A stretch of 64,000 nt of DNA from NCBI GenBank assembly GCA_964372215.1, contig CAYJQC010000024.1:1-64000 (forward strand), given 5' to 3'. This DNA comes from DAIMFL01 sp964372215. Its GTDB lineage: Bacteria; Pseudomonadota; Alphaproteobacteria; Dongiales; Dongiaceae. The notes below the pieces were generated by a model. It saw only the letters and a list, made by a program, of their open reading frames with translations. It did not search any database and was not told the DNA's origin. Position 1 is the first letter of the stretch, and the number at the start of each line of letters is the position of its first letter. Of the stretch, positions 62,161-64,000 are shown in pieces. The position numbers and the translations under genes are program-made.

Positions 62161-63480
62161 CTACCTCTCCCGGCGCGCCCGCCACAGCTCCCAGGCCATG
62201 CGGGTCCGTACGCCGATGTCGAGGAACGGGCGTGGCGGCAACGGATCCGGCGTCCCCAGGCTTTCCATGTCCGATATCAGCGGGTTGTCGACGCCGCAGG
62301 CCAGGTCGGCGGCGAGCAGGCCGCCGATGGTGCCCTTGGTGACGCCGACCGCGTTCTGGCAGACCGCCGCCCAGACATTGGGGGCGATCCGGCCGAAGCC
62401 CGGCGCGTGATTGCGCGACAGGCAGAGATAGCCGGTCCAGGTATGCTCGAGCGCGACGTCCGGCAGCATGGGAAAGCGCCGCTGGAACAGGCGCTGGTGG
62501 TGGGCGCGGTTGGCGGCGCGTTCGCTCGCGCCTTGCCGCAGGCCGGGGCAGTAGTGGATGTTCTGGCGGATCAGGATGCGGTGGTCGCGGGTGAACCGCA
62601 TGGTGATACCGGCATAGGCGTTGGCCGGCGTCAAACCCCAGTCCTCGCCGCCGCCGAGCGCCGCGCGCTCGGACGCGCTCAGCCGCCGCGTCAGGCTGGC
62701 ATGGGCGGCGAGCCGCAGCAGCCGGCCGCGATAGGCGCCGAACTGCTCGGCCCAGGCGTTGACCGTCAGGATCATCTTCGGCGCGAACACGCTGCCCCCG
62801 GGGGTGGTCAGGCGGATGCCGTTGGCGCTCTCCATGCCGGTGACCGGGGTGCGCTCGTGGAGCGTGACGTTGCCCGGCAGGCTGTCTGCCAGGCCGCGGG
62901 TCAGCGCCGCCGGGTTCATCAGACCGCAGCCCGGCGTGTGCACCGCCGCCCGGTAGTAGGGCGTGCCGATCTCGGCGGCGAGGGCCGCGCCCTCGACCCA
63001 ACGCCAGGGCTCGCCGAGCGCGTCGAGCTCCTTGACCACCGGCTCGAGCACCTGGCGCACGCCCCGGTCCGACACCGCGGCGTGGTACTTGCCGCGCCGG
63101 CCCCAGTCGCAGGCGATGCCGTGGGCCGCGACCATCGCCTCGAGGTGGTCGATGGCGGCGCGCGACAGCCTGATGAAGCGCTGCGGGCCGTCGAGTTCCT
63201 CGAGCGAGCTGCCGACATTGTGCGGCACGTCGATGGCGAAGCCGGAGTTGCGGCCCGAGGCGCCCTCGCCCGCCGCCTCGGCCTCGAGCAGCACGACATG
63301 ATCGTCCGGCCGGTTCTCGGCCAGGCGCCGCGCCGCCGCCAGCCCGGCGAAGCCGGCGCCGACCACCACCCAGTCGGCGCGCACATCGCCCGCCAGCGCC
63401 GGCCGTTCGGCGCGCGGCGGCAGGATCGCGCTCCAGCCGTTCGCGGTGTCGTCCGCCGGCAGGTTGCGGATGTGCTGCAT
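62161..63480 (-). CDS. FAD-dependent oxidoreductase of the DAO/PuuB type
   Basis: 439 residues with the FAD Rossmann motif ADWVVVGAGFAGLAAARRLAE at about residue 34, then VVLLEAEAAGEGASGRNSGFAID (the G-A-S-G-R-N-S/G-G box of glycine/sarcosine/glutamylputrescine oxidases). The C-terminal HTWTGYLCLSRNHAPGFGRI and GVTKGTIGGLLAADL follow. Members oxidise secondary amines or amino acids with O2, giving H2O2. GAGG lies eight bases before the ATG; the longer frame at 63516 crosses the palindromic operator. It is divergent from a TetR gene and followed by an exporter, so an amine-response unit is likely. Confidence 0.9.
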   Translation of the reverse strand: MQHIRNLPADDTANGWSAILPPRAERPALAGDVRADWVVVGAGFAGLAAARRLAENRPDDHVVLLEAEAAGEGASGRNSGFAIDVPHNVGSSLEELDGPQRFIRLSRAAIDHLEAMVAAHGIACDWGRRGKYHAAVSDRGVRQVLEPVVKELDALGEPWRWVEGAALAAEIGTPYYRAAVHTPGCGLMNPAALTRGLADSLPGNVTLHERTPVTGMESANGIRLTTPGGSVFAPKMILTVNAWAEQFGAYRGRLLRLAAHASLTRRLSASERAALGGGEDWGLTPANAYAGITMRFTRDHRILIRQNIHYCPGLRQGASERAANRAHHQRLFQRRFPMLPDVALEHTWTGYLCLSRNHAPGFGRIAPNVWAAVCQNAVGVTKGTIGGLLAADLACGVDNPLISDMESLGTPDPLPPRPFLDIGVRTRMAWELWRARRER

Positions 63481-63512
63481 CGTGCGCGCCTCACTGGAAG
63501 CCGAAGACGTTA

Positions 63513-63530
63513 CCATACAGTTCTGTATGG
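63513..63530. promoter_or_regulatory. Perfect 18-base operator palindrome
   Basis: CCATACAG-TT-CTGTATGG lies in the 107-base gap between the divergent oxidase and TetR genes. Perfect 8-base arms in a short shared promoter region are characteristic of a TetR dimer site acting on both directions. Confidence 0.72.
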
Positions 63531-63587
63531 CCAGGTGACAAGGATGTACGCTAGGCTGGGTTCGTGAAAACGGGAGGCGGCACCGGG

Positions 63588-64000
63588 ATGGACGCGGGAT
63601 CGACCCGGAGCGTGACGGAAGCGACGGCGCCGGGCGGCGCGGCGCTCGGCCGTCGCGACTGGATCGCCGCCGCCCGCCGGCTGCTGGTCGCCGAGGGCCT
63701 CGAGGCGGTGAAGATCACCCGGCTGGCCGAGGCGCTCGGCGTCACCCGCGGCAGCTTCTACTGGCATTTCACCGACCGCGCCGACCTGCTCGACGCGCTG
63801 CTGGCGCTGTGGGAACGGCAGAACACCCGCGCGGTGGTCGAGGCGGCGGAGAGCGCGCTCGACCTGACATCCGGCGTCCTCGCCCTGTTCGACGTCTGGG
63901 TCGACGCGGCGCGCTTCGATCCGGCACTCGACGGCGCGGTGCGCGAATGGGCGCGGCGCGCGGCCAGGGTGCGCAAGGCGGTGCAGCGGGCGGACGACGC
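63588..64000 (+). CDS. TetR-family regulator, partial (runs off the right edge)
   Basis: The first 137 codons are present. The helix-turn-helix is unmistakable: RRDWIAAARRLLVAEGLEAVKITRLAEALGVTRGSFYWHF (HTH in about residues 23-62; recognition helix GVTRGSFYWHF). GGAGG lies ten bases before the ATG at 63588; a GTG at 63564 is in frame. The ligand domain continues beyond the window. It probably controls the divergent DAO-family oxidase through the palindrome at 63513-63530. Confidence 0.9.
   Translation, partial: MDAGSTRSVTEATAPGGAALGRRDWIAAARRLLVAEGLEAVKITRLAEALGVTRGSFYWHFTDRADLLDALLALWERQNTRAVVEAAESALDLTSGVLALFDVWVDAARFDPALDGAVREWARRAARVRKAVQRADD

Overview
The window is high-GC, densely coded chromosomal DNA. 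Its gene content (a phasin, a TAXI-type TRAP transporter with a DUF1850 partner, DUF3309 and DUF3008 miniproteins, and the gene order thrS-infC-rpmI-rplT-pheS-pheT) points to an alphaproteobacterium, probably of the broad Rhodospirillales type. No rRNA, CRISPR array, integrase or transposase was recognised. One tRNA gene (Ser, anticodon GGA) is present. All family assignments are by reading motifs; no database search was run.

Region 1-11.6 kb is the translation block. It holds the 5' end of lepA, a phasin, and, all on the minus strand, thrS, infC, rpmI, rplT, pheS and pheT. The classical order is interrupted by a small membrane protein between infC and rpmI and by a lipoprotein between rplT and pheS. 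Three sigma-70-like promoters can be placed, upstream of thrS, rpmI and pheS. infC appears to start at a rare AUA codon, and pheST has an attenuator-like hairpin in its leader.

Region 11.6-28.3 kb is mixed housekeeping and accessory DNA: a GT4 glycosyltransferase divergent from an ABHD10-like hydrolase, an SDR, TPR proteins, an HxlR regulator, tRNA-Ser with a strong hairpin, a hybrid sensor kinase with a CheY-like partner, an extensin-like LAS protein, an ABC exporter, a GFA-family protein, an EEP-family hydrolase, a truncated hydratase remnant, a diiron-type metallo-hydrolase with its TetR regulator, and a BtuF-like protein with no signal peptide.

Region 28.4-38.8 kb holds an SDR / two-cupin / class V aminotransferase operon, a giant DUF2339 membrane protein, and a TAXI TRAP uptake system (solute-binding protein, fused permease, DUF1850 protein) next to a GlxA-type AraC regulator.

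Region 39-48.5 kb is a catabolic operon: a DapA-family aldolase/dehydratase gene (disrupted by about 82 extra G-rich bases that look like a sequence error), a Tat-exported sugar-type binding protein, two permeases, an aldehyde dehydrogenase, two signal-less Asp-box (BNR) beta-propeller proteins, and a MalK/UgpC-type ATPase. The substrate is unknown. Sialic acid is not supported despite the sialidase-like repeats.

Region 48.5-64 kb holds a flavoprotein oxidase divergent from an HxlR regulator with two matching operator-like palindromes, a DUF1203 protein, an alpha/beta hydrolase, a two-gene operon pairing an agmatinase-family ureohydrolase with a TMADH-like Fe-S flavoenzyme, a LacI-controlled operon (DapA-family protein plus polar-amino-acid ABC transporter, with twin LacI-type operators over its promoter), an EamA exporter, and a DAO-family oxidase divergent from a TetR regulator around a perfect palindrome. 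The second half is therefore mainly transport and oxidation of small nitrogenous or carbohydrate substrates, with a local regulator for most units.
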